A DNA stretch of 64,000 bases, taken from contig JAHLKG010000006.1 in the NCBI GenBank assembly GCA_025526995.1, forward strand, positions 868,001 through 932,000, in the 5' to 3' direction. The position numbers were made by a program, and so were the translations under genes. Every line of letters starts with the position of its first letter. Position 1 is the stretch's first letter. Below the pieces are notes generated by a model. That model was not told where the DNA came from and made no database searches. It saw only the letters and a list, made by a program, of their open reading frames with translations. This DNA comes from Powellomyces hirtus (taxonomy: Eukaryota > Chytridiomycota > Chytridiomycetes > Spizellomycetales > Powellomycetaceae). Of the stretch, positions 11,632 to 21,823 are shown piece after piece.

Positions 11632-12910
11632 AATGGTAGGCAACGAAACGAGCCCCCGGTACACTCGTAGTATGTTAAGACGCCTAACGGGTCGGCAGAC
11701 CCCAGGGTCCAATACGCTACAACGAGCCGTAGAACGTGCCGCTGAGAAGAGCGCACGAGTGCCTGGTGAATGGACATCACCAGACAATGGAGGGAAATCT
11801 GCCGGTAACGGTACACCGGCAGAGCCAACGCCTTTGAGCGTTAACGCCAACGAGGGCGACGACGCATTGGAAGGGCGTACCCAAAACATCGACCGACGCG
11901 ATGGCAAGGTCGATACCCGTCCCCTATCAAGCAGTACAGATGATCACAGAACGATCAACTACAGTACTCCAGCGGCATTCCCAAGTGGGGAATCAGCGAA
12001 CACCGTGCATGTCCGCCCGCGTGAGGCGGACGTGGATAGGATAGATAGGCTTGAGAATTCTCTAGCCCAACTAACGGAAATGCTCCAAATGAAATGGCGC
12101 ATGGATCAGGATGTGAACGTCCCGATCAACCCTCAGGTACGTACGGCGCCACGGTGCGTACGCACACCATCACCCACTCGCAACGACGGGTTTGCTGCAC
12201 CGTGGACAGAGTACAATCAGGAGATTGGAGCTCAACAGGAATACCAACGTCCTCCATTTGAACGCCGCCCTACATCACCGACATCGAGCATACACAGCGT
12301 GACGACCAAAATCGTCGACAGTCGAGGTGCGAAGGCTTTCGTGGATGGAACGCTGAAAGATATTGGATCTTACAACGGGGAAGCCAATATGGTCAAACTT
12401 CGAACGTTCATCGACAAGATTGAGACGGTTGTGAAGTACAAAATGGTTCCGCCCAAGTTTCTCGTGGATTTTGTGGCTACGAAACTCACAGGATGGGCAT
12501 ACACTTGGTGGCAGTCGCTCTCACCAAATAAAAGGAACGCAATTACGACGTGGCATGACTTTGAAGACGTTGATTCAGGAAGAACCAACACCGGTCTTAG
12601 GTCCGCCCTTCTGGCGCGGTTCGCGCCACGAAACCACACTAGGGATTCGCTGCAGAAATTACGGGAATTGCGTCCCAAAGGCCGCATGGATGAGTACATC
12701 ACTCAGTTCAACATGCTGGCATTTTCTCTGCCGAAAACACCGGATTACGTCCTTCAGGATTACTTCATCAACGCGCTAACACCAGACCTCGCGGCCTTGG
12801 TTCAGGCTAATGAAGAAAACATAACTGATTTGAGCAGTTTACAGGCCGCTGCATCCAGGATCGCTGCCAACATGGCTAAGAAACCTAGCGGGACCTCAAC
12901 GGATACGTGA
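11621..12910 (+). CDS. Copia-B copy B Gag
   Basis: 429 residues if started at the ATG inside the primer binding site; the internal MLRRLTG start at 11672 gives 412 residues. The N-terminal region is polar and disordered. Residues about 215-400 form a Gag helical core (WAYTWWQSLSPNKRN, LRPKGRMDEYITQF). It ends with TGA at 12908-12910 followed by C, a context known to be leaky. The same frame stays open beyond the stop into a Lys-rich stretch and a Cys-His motif (CWACGDPKH), which would be the nucleocapsid knuckle but lacks the last Cys. Confidence 0.88.
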   Translation: MSPEMVGNETSPRYTRSMLRRLTGRQTPGSNTLQRAVERAAEKSARVPGEWTSPDNGGKSAGNGTPAEPTPLSVNANEGDDALEGRTQNIDRRDGKVDTRPLSSSTDDHRTINYSTPAAFPSGESANTVHVRPREADVDRIDRLENSLAQLTEMLQMKWRMDQDVNVPINPQVRTAPRCVRTPSPTRNDGFAAPWTEYNQEIGAQQEYQRPPFERRPTSPTSSIHSVTTKIVDSRGAKAFVDGTLKDIGSYNGEANMVKLRTFIDKIETVVKYKMVPPKFLVDFVATKLTGWAYTWWQSLSPNKRNAITTWHDFEDVDSGRTNTGLRSALLARFAPRNHTRDSLQKLRELRPKGRMDEYITQFNMLAFSLPKTPDYVLQDYFINALTPDLAALVQANEENITDLSSLQAAASRIAANMAKKPSGTSTDT

Positions 12911-15900
12911 CCAGGTGCCGCACACACTGACGCATCTAAGAAACAAAAGGGTGGCAAGAACCACGGGGAGAAGTCAACGAACGGCAAGAAGGATAAGGAA
13001 TCCACTCCATCAAACAAAGGTCAACAATCACAAAAGTCGGGTTGTTGGGCCTGTGGAGACCCTAAACACCGAACACAGGAGGGCGAAGTGTTAAAGAAGT
13101 TCAAATCCGAGATGGAGAAGAACAAGACGAAGCAGTCGTATGATGGTGCTGTTAGCACAAATGCTGTAGAAGCATTACACGTCTGGGTCCGCCAAGAACA
13201 ACCGTATGAAGCCCTCATCGACTCTGGCGCTACGGACCACATGACACCTCACAAAACAACCTTGGATCACTCAACCGTGTACAGTGATGTCAGAGCTGTT
13301 ATGCTTGCTGACAAAACATCACTACCCTCTACAGTTCGGGGTATGGTACAAGTAGAAGTTAACGACTATCCGTAATCCGCTCGAGTTGGACGGAGTCCTG
13401 CATGTGCCAGGATTACGACGAGATCTCGTATCGGTAGCGAAATGCAACGATCAAGGCGTTGACATGCTCTTCAAGTCGAATGGAGACATCATTTTCACGC
13501 AAGACGGCAAAGAAATCGCCAAAGGCGTACGCCGCAACAACGCGTATTACCTGCAAGGTACGCTGCTGTCTGAAAGTCTGTGGACGGATTCAGAAGCATG
13601 CACTGTTGAAGTCTCTCCTAAACTCGCTCATGCTCGTCTTGGACACGTTGGCAAACACGTCCTGGAGAAGATGGCATCGGTTACGGACGGTTGGTCCGTA
13701 GTGGGGGATCTAAGCGACTTCAAAGATTGTGAAGCCTGAGTGTTAGGAAAAGCCGCTCGTCTTCCATTCTCCCCTGGTAACGTTGAAACCAGGGAGATCT
13801 GTGAGCTGATTCATTCAGACCTACAAGGACCATTTCGCATCCCTGGTTACGAAGGATCACGCTATTCGCTGGAGTTCATTGAACACGCATCCAGATACGT
13901 GACTGTTTTCCCTATTCCTTCAAAGGATTCAGCAGTCATACTCGACAAGTTTCTCATTTACAAGGAGTGGATTGAGAAACAGACTGACCGACAAATCAAG
14001 ATCCTACGCACGGATCGAGGCACTGAATACTTTGGCGAGGTTCTAGAGTACCTATTGGAAAATGGTATCACTCATCAAAAGTCCGCGGCCTATTCGAGTC
14101 AGCAAAACGGGATTGCCGAACGATGGCATCGCACGGCGCTGGACAGGGTCCGCGCCACCTTCGCGGATACGAAACTACCTCGAAGATTCTGGCCTGCTCT
14201 ACTGGTAGCGGCTGGATACATCTATTCCCTTACATACAACCGCATCAACAAGAAGACGCCGCATGAAATATTGTTTGGCCGGCGTCCTGATGTCGCCCAT
14301 CTTCGGCGTATCGGTTGCGTGGCGTATTCCGTTCTAACAAGCAAAGGACGCGATAAAATGGGGAATCGAGCAAAGAAGGCTTACTTGGTAGGCTATGCTC
14401 AACCGTCAGGTACCAAGGGGTATCTGGTTTGGGATCCTATCACTGACAAGGTCGAAGTGTCACAAGACGTGATCTTCAAAGAAGACTTGGGACTCGAACC
14501 CAAATATCAGCAGGATCCAGCAAATCTTGACCTTCTAGATGAGGAGAGTCAGGAGGATGACGTCGAATACGCCGTGGAGGCGATTATCGACGAGCACCGC
14601 AGTAAGGTGCACACAAAAGAGTACTTGGTTAAGTGGGAGGGCTATCAAGAACGCACGTGGGAGTCCCGACTTTCACTACTCGATACTACCGCATTGGATG
14701 ACTGGGAGAATCGAGTAGCCGAGTACGATGTCGGCACACGACAAAATGACCCCATTGCTGCATACGCCGCCCGCGCGCGGACTCAAGCAACAATCAACGA
14801 AGACGCCATGACATGGAAGCAAGCGATGAAAACACCTCAGAAGGAGGAATTTCTCAAGGCTGCACGCATTGAGTACCAATCCCTAGTTGACAACGGTACA
14901 TGGGAACTCACCAAGCGTCCATGTAACAAGCGCGTGATCGGCACAACGTGGGTCTTTCGAACGAAGGTCAATCCCGATGGCACCTTTAACAAGTTCAAAG
15001 CCAGAGCAGTGGCTCAAGGCTTCTCTCAACAACCCGGTCGCGACTTTGGTGATACATATTCACCTACGCTACCATTCACAGCGCTACACCTCTTATTGGC
15101 GTATTGTGCCCAGCACGGGCTGGACATCCACAGTATGGACGCTGTCACCGCCTTCCTTAACAGCGATATTGATAAGGATATCTATATCAAGCAGTTTGAG
15201 GGATTCGAAGATCCGGATCACCCCAAAGGCGATTGGGTCCTGAAGCTACTGAAAGCTCTCTACGGCCTGAAGCAATCACCTCTTCTTTGGTATGAGACCT
15301 TGAAGACTGCACTGTTGAAGCTCCGCTACGAAGCGGTTTCTGTATGCCCGTGTATCTTTTTCAAGTACGCGACAGACGACCGTACACCTCCGTCGAACGA
15401 CAACTTGGTCCTTATTATGGTCTTTGTCGACGACCTGCTGATTGCGGCGAAGGATCAGGAGATTCTGACAAACAGCAAAATGGAGCTACATTCGAAGTTC
15501 AAGTTTACGGAACAAGGTCGCGTAACCAGTCACCTTGGTCTCGTCTACAAATATGACTTTGACTCTCCTGTTCGTACCCTCGAAATCTCAAATGTCAAGT
15601 ACATCGACGACGCTCTCGCACAATTCCGCATGAGCGACTGCCATCCGGCCTCCTCTCCGTACACCGTATCAGCGCGTAACCAACAACTGGAGGATTCGAC
15701 CCCATTCACGAATCTGAAAATGTATCAGGAAGCAGTGGGGGTCCTCACTTGGGCCTCCATCACATGGCGATGGGATATCGCCACTGCAGTTGGTTACGTT
15801 GCGCGCCGCATTGCCGCACCTACCAACTCCGACTGGAACAATGTTAAGTGCATTTTCCGCCATTTGAAGGGTACCCGCGATTATGCCCTCAAGTTTACAT

Positions 15901-16470
15901 CCGAACGAAATGATCCGCGTGGCCTACGCGTATTCACGGATGCGGATTATGCCGGAGAACTCACCGACCGGACTTCCACTACAGGTATTTTGGCCCTTTA
16001 CAATGGGTTTCCTGTTCTGTGGAAAAGCAGCAAGCAGAAGTGCACCGCCCAAAGTACGACCAAAGCGGAGTATATAGCTGCCAGTACCGGCCACAACAAA
16101 GCCAAATGGCTACACCAACTCTTGGCGGAAGTTTTGGGACCTCAACCGGATTACAAATCTCGACCGGTCCCTCTCCATGTCAATAATCAGAGCGCCGGGG
16201 CCTTGATTCAGTCTAAGGCTATCAACCAATGCACCAAACACATCGACGTTTGGTACCACGCTATACGCAATTCGTTCGCGAAGCAAATTATCGAAATCAT
16301 TGACACCAATACGGACGATCAACTGGCGGACATCTTTACGAAGCCTTTTCCCACTGTGAAACATAAGGACACTGTTCTGAGGATTACGAATGGGACTCAT
16401 ATATTTGATGAGAGAATACGCAATGAGGGCGCGTCTACGGAAGCACACCGAGCTCAAGTGTTACTTGCTG
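12911..16470 (+). pseudogene. Copia-B copy B Pol: protease, integrase, chromodomain, RT, RNase H
   Basis: Domains in order: degenerate zinc knuckle (13043-13085), protease DSGAT (about 13220), pre-integrase HARLGHVGKHV, integrase (IHSDLQGPF, LRTDRGTEYFG, QQNGIAERW), chromodomain (14562-14727), RT (MDAVTAFLN, VFVDDLLIA near 15430), RNase H (DADYAGE, TKAEYIAAS). Three interruptions are visible: the gag TGA, a TAA with +1 frame change at 13371-13375, and a TGA at 13737-13739 where copy A has TGC, the fourth HHCC zinc ligand. The first two are shared with copy A; the third is private. From 13740 the frame is open past 16470. Confidence 0.88.
14562..14727 (+). other. Chromodomain in Copia-B Pol, between integrase and RT
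   Basis: Residues read EYAVEAIIDEHRS, KEYLVKWEGY, RTWES and DDWENRVAEY. This is the chromodomain pattern of hydrophobic-V-x-x-I-(I/L)-D, Y-L-V-K-W-x-G-Y, TWE and a C-terminal helix. The insert before TWE is one or two residues shorter than usual. It lies after the integrase C-terminal segment (SQDVIFKEDLG) and before the RT (TWKQAM, TWELTK). Confidence 0.88.
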
Positions 16471-16512
16471 AATGTCAGGAGAATTACTCACAACACTGGC
16501 TTACCTTGGGTA

Positions 16513-17200
16513 CTACACCGCAATTGCGGAACCCGAAGCAATGCCTCCCAAGGAGGATGGGCCTGCCCCTCCTCCATCATCCTCATTGCTTGAGGGTGAG
16601 CGTCGGCTTGAAGAACCCAATGGTCCCTCCAACTCCTCGGCTGCCCCCTCCTCCTCCTCTTCCTCATCATTATATGGAGCTTCACGCTCCAGGATGTCCC
16701 ACATCCTCTTCACCTCTGCTGCAGACTTCTTGTCCGCAGCCCTCTTCTTTGCCTGGGCCGTATCCTTGCCCTTCCCAACCGCCAGCTTCCGGCTCCGCCG
16801 GTCCTCTAGTATGGACCTCAGTCCATCAAGCGTCCCGGTCGCCCGTGCGCGACCCAGAGGCGTACCAGACCTCGCCCGGTCTTTTACCCGGTCTTTCGCC
16901 TGCTCGATGTGACGTTCAAGGACCCCTTGACGGTCCTTCCGGTGGAACTGTCGGGCATGCGCTGCCGACATCGTTCGAGTCTCCGCTCGGGACAACCCCG
17001 CAGCGGGTGCGCCTCCCTGTGGTGCAGAGGGCACCACTGACGACGGCACAGCAGGAGCTGTGGTCGTCGCAGGAGCGGTTACCGGCGGTCCTGTCTTTCT
17101 CGCCGTCTGCTTCGCTTTGCCAGAACCTGACAACTACACCAGCACATAATTAGAAACGTACGCCTCTTTGGCGCGGATCTCATAGACGTACCCTGGCCAT
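16513..17200 (-). CDS. Antisense spliced gene in Copia-B 3' region; H3-tail-like N terminus, charged coiled-coil protein
   Basis: Proposed exon 1 is 17200-17192 (ATG GCC AGG). The 58-nt intron is 17191-17134 (donor GTACGT, branch-like CTAAT, acceptor GTGTAG). Exon 2 is 17133-16513. The product would be about 209 residues. It begins MAR and has KAKQTARKTG at about residues 10-19, resembling histone H3 (MARTKQTARKSTGG). A Pro/Ala/Thr-rich linker follows, then a strongly charged helical region (DRQGVLERHIEQAKDRVKD, KSAAEVKRMWDILERE), an acidic run and a Gly/Ser-rich tail. It is oriented opposite to pol, between RNase H and the 3' LTR. Function unknown. Exon 1 is inferred only from splice signals. 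Confidence 0.55.
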
Positions 17201-17316
17201 TCCTCGTATCTTTAAAAATGAAATAAATGGGGGTGTTTGGGGGTGTGTGTGGGGCTGTGTCGTAAAAGTAGATAGAGCAACTCTCTCACTGCCAGACTGA
17301 CAGGTCTGAGTGGGGG

Positions 17317-17555
17317 TGTTAGCACGTACAGACTCTGTCCTCGAGTCACAACTGCGCCATCGCAGGGCGTATTACGTGATCACGTAAACCCACGTGATCA
17401 ACTCCGATATAAGTAGTTTTCCTTCCACACTTAATATATCGGTGGGACTTTTCTCTTTTTCTCCAGTAGAGCGGGATTAAGATACTTCGTTGTTCTGCTC
17501 AGTCAACTACCCTAAAGCTTCCTCAACTATCTACTCAGATACTCTCAGACCAACA
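17317..17555 (+). repeat. 3' LTR of Copia-B copy B
   Basis: 239 bp beginning TGTTAGCACG after the polypurine tract TGGGGG and ending CCAACA, then TSD GGTAT. It has two CACGTG-type boxes (GATCACGTAAACCCACGTGATC). Confidence 0.95.
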
Positions 17556-17560
17556 GGTAT

Positions 17561-18669
17561 TATACCAACAGTCAGCGGACCAATGTCCCATACGATTACA
17601 AATTGGGCAAGGAGTTGTTGGTGCTTGATGTCGTTGACCGCGGCCTCTCGCTTGATAACCTTGTCTAGGATAATTGTACGATGGTCTGTAGGTAATGAGG
17701 TTGCGGCTCACACCAGGTGGATATGGAATGAGGTTAAGATTGTTGAAGTCATCAGTGGTGTTGTCAGTGTCGTCTATTCCAGTTAGTCGAGGGTTGGAAT
17801 AAGGACTATATCTTGATTGTCCACCTTGACCGCCTCGGCCACGACCGCCTCCACGACCGTGACCGGATCCGCCGCACCCACGAGAGGATGTATTGAGAGG
17901 ATTATTATCAGAAAACCCATGAACGACAAAAGCTTGTTAAGCAGCTTCTATGGCTTGCTGAATGGTAATGGGTGCAGCAGCTGCGGCGGCGAGGTTTTGG
18001 TTGATTTCAAAAGTATTGATCGCATTGTATAAATAGTGACCGATGATAGGGTTCTTAAGGAGATCTGCTTTAAAAATACAAATAATATCAGCAGCAGGAA
18101 TAGTAGCTTGTGTAGGATCGAGACGCAAAGCGGCATCAAGTTCATGACATTCATCTTGGAATTGTAACAAATTCCTCTAGTGAGTTCCCGAGAGCGAGAT
18201 TGGTCTATCTAAGTTCGATCGCGTTGCGAAGATTGCGAGGGAAGAATTCGGTAATGAGGGCTGTTTGGAAAGCTGCCCAACTAGCAGGTGCTCCTGCGGC
18301 AGAAGTAGTGTTGTACCATTCAAGAGCAGTACCCTTGAGGTAAGATTGGAGAGTGCCAACGTAATCGGCCATGGGCAATGGTACGGCAGGAACTGCGGGA
18401 ACAGGAGGAGGACCGACAACCGCAGGAATGGCAGGAGTAGCGAGAGCCCAATAAAAGTTACTGTGGGAAGTCAAAAACTCCTCTATCTTCTTGGCGGACT
18501 TGGTGCCATCGTATTCAGAGAGCTTAGCCTTTTGTGCGTCGAGAAGGGTCTTAGCTCGATTGGGGCAAGCGGGAGCTGCAGCAGCAACAACAGGAGCTGC
18601 CGCAATAACACCGGCAGTAACGGCGGTAATGATGGCAGCTTGCACAGCGGGAGTAAGTGCAGGGGCCAT
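17561..18669 (-). pseudogene. Gypsy E Gag, N-terminal part
   Basis: The ATG at 18669 opens MAPALTPAVQAAIITAV, an Ala-rich N terminus. A retrotrans_gag core follows: KIEEFLTSHSNFYWAL, YLKGTALEWYNTT, FQTALITEFFPRNLRNAIEL. A stop and frame change occur near 18165-18205. The frame resumes as FQDECHELDAALRLDP to about 17937. The Gly/Arg-rich sequence 17780-17900 leads into the Copia-B insertion. It is broken but recognisable. Confidence 0.75.
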
Positions 18670-18724
18670 GTTGTTCAATTGGAGTGATCGTGGTTGATGG
18701 TGCTAGTGTGGGGTGGTGCTACCA

Positions 18725-19003
18725 TGTAACGTCAAAGGAAGCTTTGATAGTCGGTAGTAATAAATAGTGTGTATTATCGTGTGTTGTAAGGTGACAAACG
18801 GAGAAGGGCAACCAGCGGCCGACAGCTTTATATAATGCGTGTCAGGGTGGCGCAAAGTAATTTATCCGCGAGGCGCTTTATTGCCTATGAGTCAGGAGTC
18901 ATGTGTATCACCAATGAATGGGTGGCCAGCCCGAACAAAGGATCGCGTATAACGTAATCAAAAGATCACGAAAAAAGTATAAGAATATGAGGTTTCCCAG
19001 ACA
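18725..19003 (-). repeat. 5' LTR of gypsy E
   Basis: 279 bp on the minus strand, from TGTCTGGGAAACC to GTTACA, followed by the primer binding site TGGTAGCACCACCCC (18710-18724). A second copy lies at 20724-21001. Confidence 0.9.
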
Positions 19004-19995
19004 GTGTGAGATCCAACCCTTGTCCATTAAGCGCTGCATCTGCTGGCCGAGCTCGTCCAGTTCGTCCGGGCTCAAATGTCGGAGTGGCTGCATCATGGGC
19101 TTCGAGCCGGGTTTGAGCCGAATGGTGAAGTTGTCCTCGCCTCGATCCGAAGGCATGCCTGACTGCTCGGTGAATAACGTCATGACGTATTTCTGTAGGG
19201 TCGGTCGGAGTGGATGGTCGGTCACCAGCGCCTCCAGCGGGTCCTCTTGATCTGCCGCCTTGGCTTCAGCGTTGGTGTGGCGTCGCTCCTCCAAGATTGC
19301 CCTCTTCTTGGCGTTGACCGTCCATACAAATTGAGCCTCTGCGATTGGAATCGCATCTACATTGTGTACCTCAAAAACGCCGGTTATCTCGCCCTTCTTC
19401 ATCAAGCGTTTCCATTGTTTGGCCATATAGATCCCTTCCACGTTGAGCTCTGGCTTTGCTGGGTGGAACCTGCGGGGTCGTATCTCCCGTGGGGCGAGCA
19501 AGCGGGCAGCGCACGCGGACAGTGCTTTCCAATGGCGATTAGTCAGTTTGGCTCAAAGGCTGAGGGTCTGGCTGTCGTGGTAAAACGTCATCATTGGGAA
19601 GCCTTCTTGATCGAAAAGCCCTCGGACGTCCAGCCCCAATATGAATGGCAAGCCCAGTATGGCATCGACCCTGATCGGCGCGACCACAAACGGTACGGTA
19701 TCCTCCCGGTAGGTGATCTTCTCCTCGGTGAACACCGAGAGGTCCCCACAGGTCATCTTTGTTGCCCCGTAGTTTCCCGCTCTATTGCCCCATCGGACCT
19801 CCAGCAGAGTTGGAGAGGTGTAGGTCCGGAGGCCCTGCTTGGCTGCCTAAGTGTCGCTGATGATCAGGGTGTTACACCCGGTATTGATTAGGATGCAGGC
19901 AAAGTGCCCTTGTATCTTCCCGTGAACCACAAATGTCTTCCTGTGGATGCGGGGTCCCGGCCTGTCTGTGGGGATCTTGTCTTGCATCCGGGGTT
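19004..19995 (-). pseudogene. Gypsy F protease and start of reverse transcriptase, truncated
   Basis: 19756-19553 encodes the C-terminal part of the protease (VDAILGLPFILGLDVRG). 19501-19004 encodes the linker and RT N-terminus (KKGEITGVFEVHNVDAIP, QSGMPSDRGEDNFTIRLKP, LMDKGWISH) and stops where E interrupts it. It aligns with gypsy D 39500-40270. The upstream protease part carries stops. Confidence 0.82.
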
Positions 19996-20019
19996 GGGGT
20001 ACTGAGACGGTGCAAACGT

Positions 20020-21513
20020 TCAGCACCCGGGGCGAAAATCCGAGCTGTTGACTGAGCCCCCGTCGCTGACCGCGTCGTCCCCGGACTCTTCGGTGATCTC
20101 TACAGGGGCGGCGAAGGTTCTATGCTCACCGGTCTTACCTTGACCTGCTGAGCACCCACGGGCATAGTGCCCCTTGCCTCCGCAGTGAAACATTTGTTGC
20201 ATTCACGACGTTCGTTATAGGTGATGCGCTCGTGGTTTGAGGTCCCTTGGTGGTTGTCCGTACTGTGCATGGGACAACCAGAGCCATAGGGGGTGTGGCG
20301 TTCTCTTTCTTGTGCTTGATAGTTTCCTCAATGTACCTGAGCCAGCTGGACTGCAGCGTACTGACATCTCCTTCCGTCGGGGGTTACCCGCGCAAGATCG
20401 TCCGCATAGCCTCGAATCCTGTAGCATAGTAGAGCTTCCTTCTGTAGCTCGGTGATCAGGATCTTGGCGCCATTATTCCTCATGATTGCGGCATAGCAGT
20501 GGTCTCGAATGCGCTGGCCGACATGGTTGGTCGAGAATCCCATCAAGAAATAGTCACGCTCTTGCCTTGGAATAAGCCGCTCCTTGTCATCAAGCATTGC
20601 GATCTGGGCCCGAAGGGTATTGAACTTGGCGATATACTCCGATATGCTATTAGTGAAAACCAGCCGCTTCATCTTTGCTTCTGTGGTGTTTCGTAAGTTG
20701 GCGGGGTAGAAACGGATGCGGAGTGTAACGTCAAAGGAAGCTTTGATAGTTGGTAGTAATAAATAGTATGTATTATCGTGTGTTGTAAGGTAACGAGCGG
20801 AGAAGGGCAACCAGCGGCTGACAGCTTTATATAATGCGTGTCAGGGTGGCGCAAAGTAATTTATCCGTGAGGCGCTTTATTGCCTATGAGTCAGGAGTCA
20901 TGTGTATCACCAATGAACGGGTGGCCAGCCTGAGCAAAGGATCGCATATAACGTAATCAGAAGATCACGAAAAAGTATAAGAATATGAGGTTTCCCTGAC
21001 ACGGAGGATCCTCATGAATTCTTCCAATGTTGTGGGCTGGTCACCGGCATATCTGAGCATTTGCCACCATTTGTCGGCGGTTTCCTTGAGGTACCCCGAG
21101 ATGTGGTCGACGTTCCAGTGGTCCGTCCTGAAGTCGGTTGCCTCAAGGTAGCGTGTGTGGACCTTCAAGAACTCATCGACCTTCGACACCATTTCTTCAC
21201 TGTTCCCTTTTCCGTCGAAGTGTGTCAGCTGCTTGCGAAGGTTCTCGCAGCGTTCCCTCTCGGCTTGCATTTGTGCGCAGTTTTCTTCCGCCAGGATGAT
21301 GTCGACGTGCGGTGTTGCAACCGCTGGTTGGACTGGAGTTGGAATCCTTGAACAAAGGGCTTTGAAGCGGGCCTCTCCCATTGCGATCTGTTCCTGCAGT
21401 AGGCATTGGACCTCCGCCAATTGTGCAGCCAACATTGCGACGGGGTTGTCGGTCGGTGTGTCAACTTTGGGTTCTCCTACTGCCATTGGGCTGTTCCGGG
21501 TGCTACGTGCCAT
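20020..21513 (-). pseudogene. Gypsy F Gag, interrupted by a solo LTR
   Basis: The ATG at 21513 opens MARSTRNSPMAVGEP, then an amphipathic helix (AMLAAQLAEVQCLLQEQIAM), NSEEMVSKVDEFLKVHTRY and ETADKWWQML. The 278-bp solo LTR at 20724-21001 breaks the frame. Gag resumes (ISEYIAKFNTLRAQIAML, HVGQRIRDHCYAAIM) and ends near 20020 with a zinc-knuckle remnant (GGKGHYARGC). Alignment with gypsy D gag is direct. Confidence 0.87.
20724..21001 (-). repeat. Solo LTR of the gypsy E family
   Basis: 278 bp, nearly identical to 18725-19003. It is flanked by the 5-bp duplication CGGAG (20719-20723 and 21002-21006). There is no internal region, so it was probably left by LTR-LTR recombination. Confidence 0.93.
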
Positions 21514-21541
21514 TGTTGTGGTCTACGGGGTGGTGCTACCA

Positions 21542-21823
21542 TGTAATAATACTAGTTCCGTTGCCAGAGTCTAGTCTTCTATTCGGGAATTCCCTATGTC
21601 TAATTCTACTGTAAGATCTCTAAGTCTTGAATACGCCCTCGTCAGAGTATTCCTACTTTTCTACTTTTCTTCTGGACCGCGAGGCGGTCCCGGTCACGTG
21701 ATGGCCATCCGTGGCCATCCCTGAGGTTTAGTACCCTTCGGGATGCTGACGCTAGCATCCATCTCCCGCGGATCCCTTCCCGACGCGTGTCTAGGCTTAG
21801 GTAGGCGGGCCACGCCTCATTAC
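21542..21823 (-). repeat. 5' LTR of gypsy F
   Basis: 282 bp with inverted ends TGTAAT and ATTACA, matching the gypsy D LTR with scattered differences. It contains GGTCACGTGATGG. Confidence 0.9.

Larger units (their letters stand above)
11378..17555 (+). mobile_element. Copia-B copy B, complete Ty1/copia LTR retrotransposon
   Basis: A 6178-bp element with 239-bp LTRs (11378-11616 and 17317-17555), flanked by the 5-bp target duplication GGTAT. Order: LTR, primer binding site, gag, protease, integrase, chromodomain, reverse transcriptase, RNase H, an antisense spliced gene, polypurine tract (TGGGGG), LTR. The order IN before RT is Ty1/copia. It is inserted in the gag of gypsy E. Confidence 0.96.
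8074..19003 (-). mobile_element. Gypsy E, Ty3/gypsy LTR retrotransposon, interrupted
   Basis: Minus-strand element with its 5' LTR at 18725-19003. Gag starts at 18669, is interrupted by Copia-B copy B at 11378-17555, and continues near 11377. Protease, RT-RNase H and integrase follow leftward until 8074, where Copia-B copy A has inserted. The 3' end is outside the window. It was inserted into gypsy F at 19003/19004. The gene order PR-RT-RH-IN is Ty3/gypsy. Several frames are broken. Confidence 0.9.
19004..21823 (-). mobile_element. Gypsy F (same family as gypsy D), 5' portion
   Basis: 5' LTR at 21542-21823, primer binding site TGGTAGCACCACCCC, gag from 21513 and pol to 19004. There gypsy E has inserted in the RT just after the segment GWISH. 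The remainder of F would lie beyond the left edge. A solo LTR of the E family interrupts gag. F is itself inserted into the RT of Copia-C copy G. Confidence 0.9.

Noticed and set aside
16472..17153. Plus-strand extension of the Copia-B RNase H frame to 17153
   Set aside because: After the RNase H end the translation is Pro/Ser/Leu-rich without homology and is the complement of the charged antisense gene, which looks more protein-like.
20328..20810. Plus-strand frames across gypsy F and E as genes
   Set aside because: They mirror the gag and pol of the minus-strand elements.
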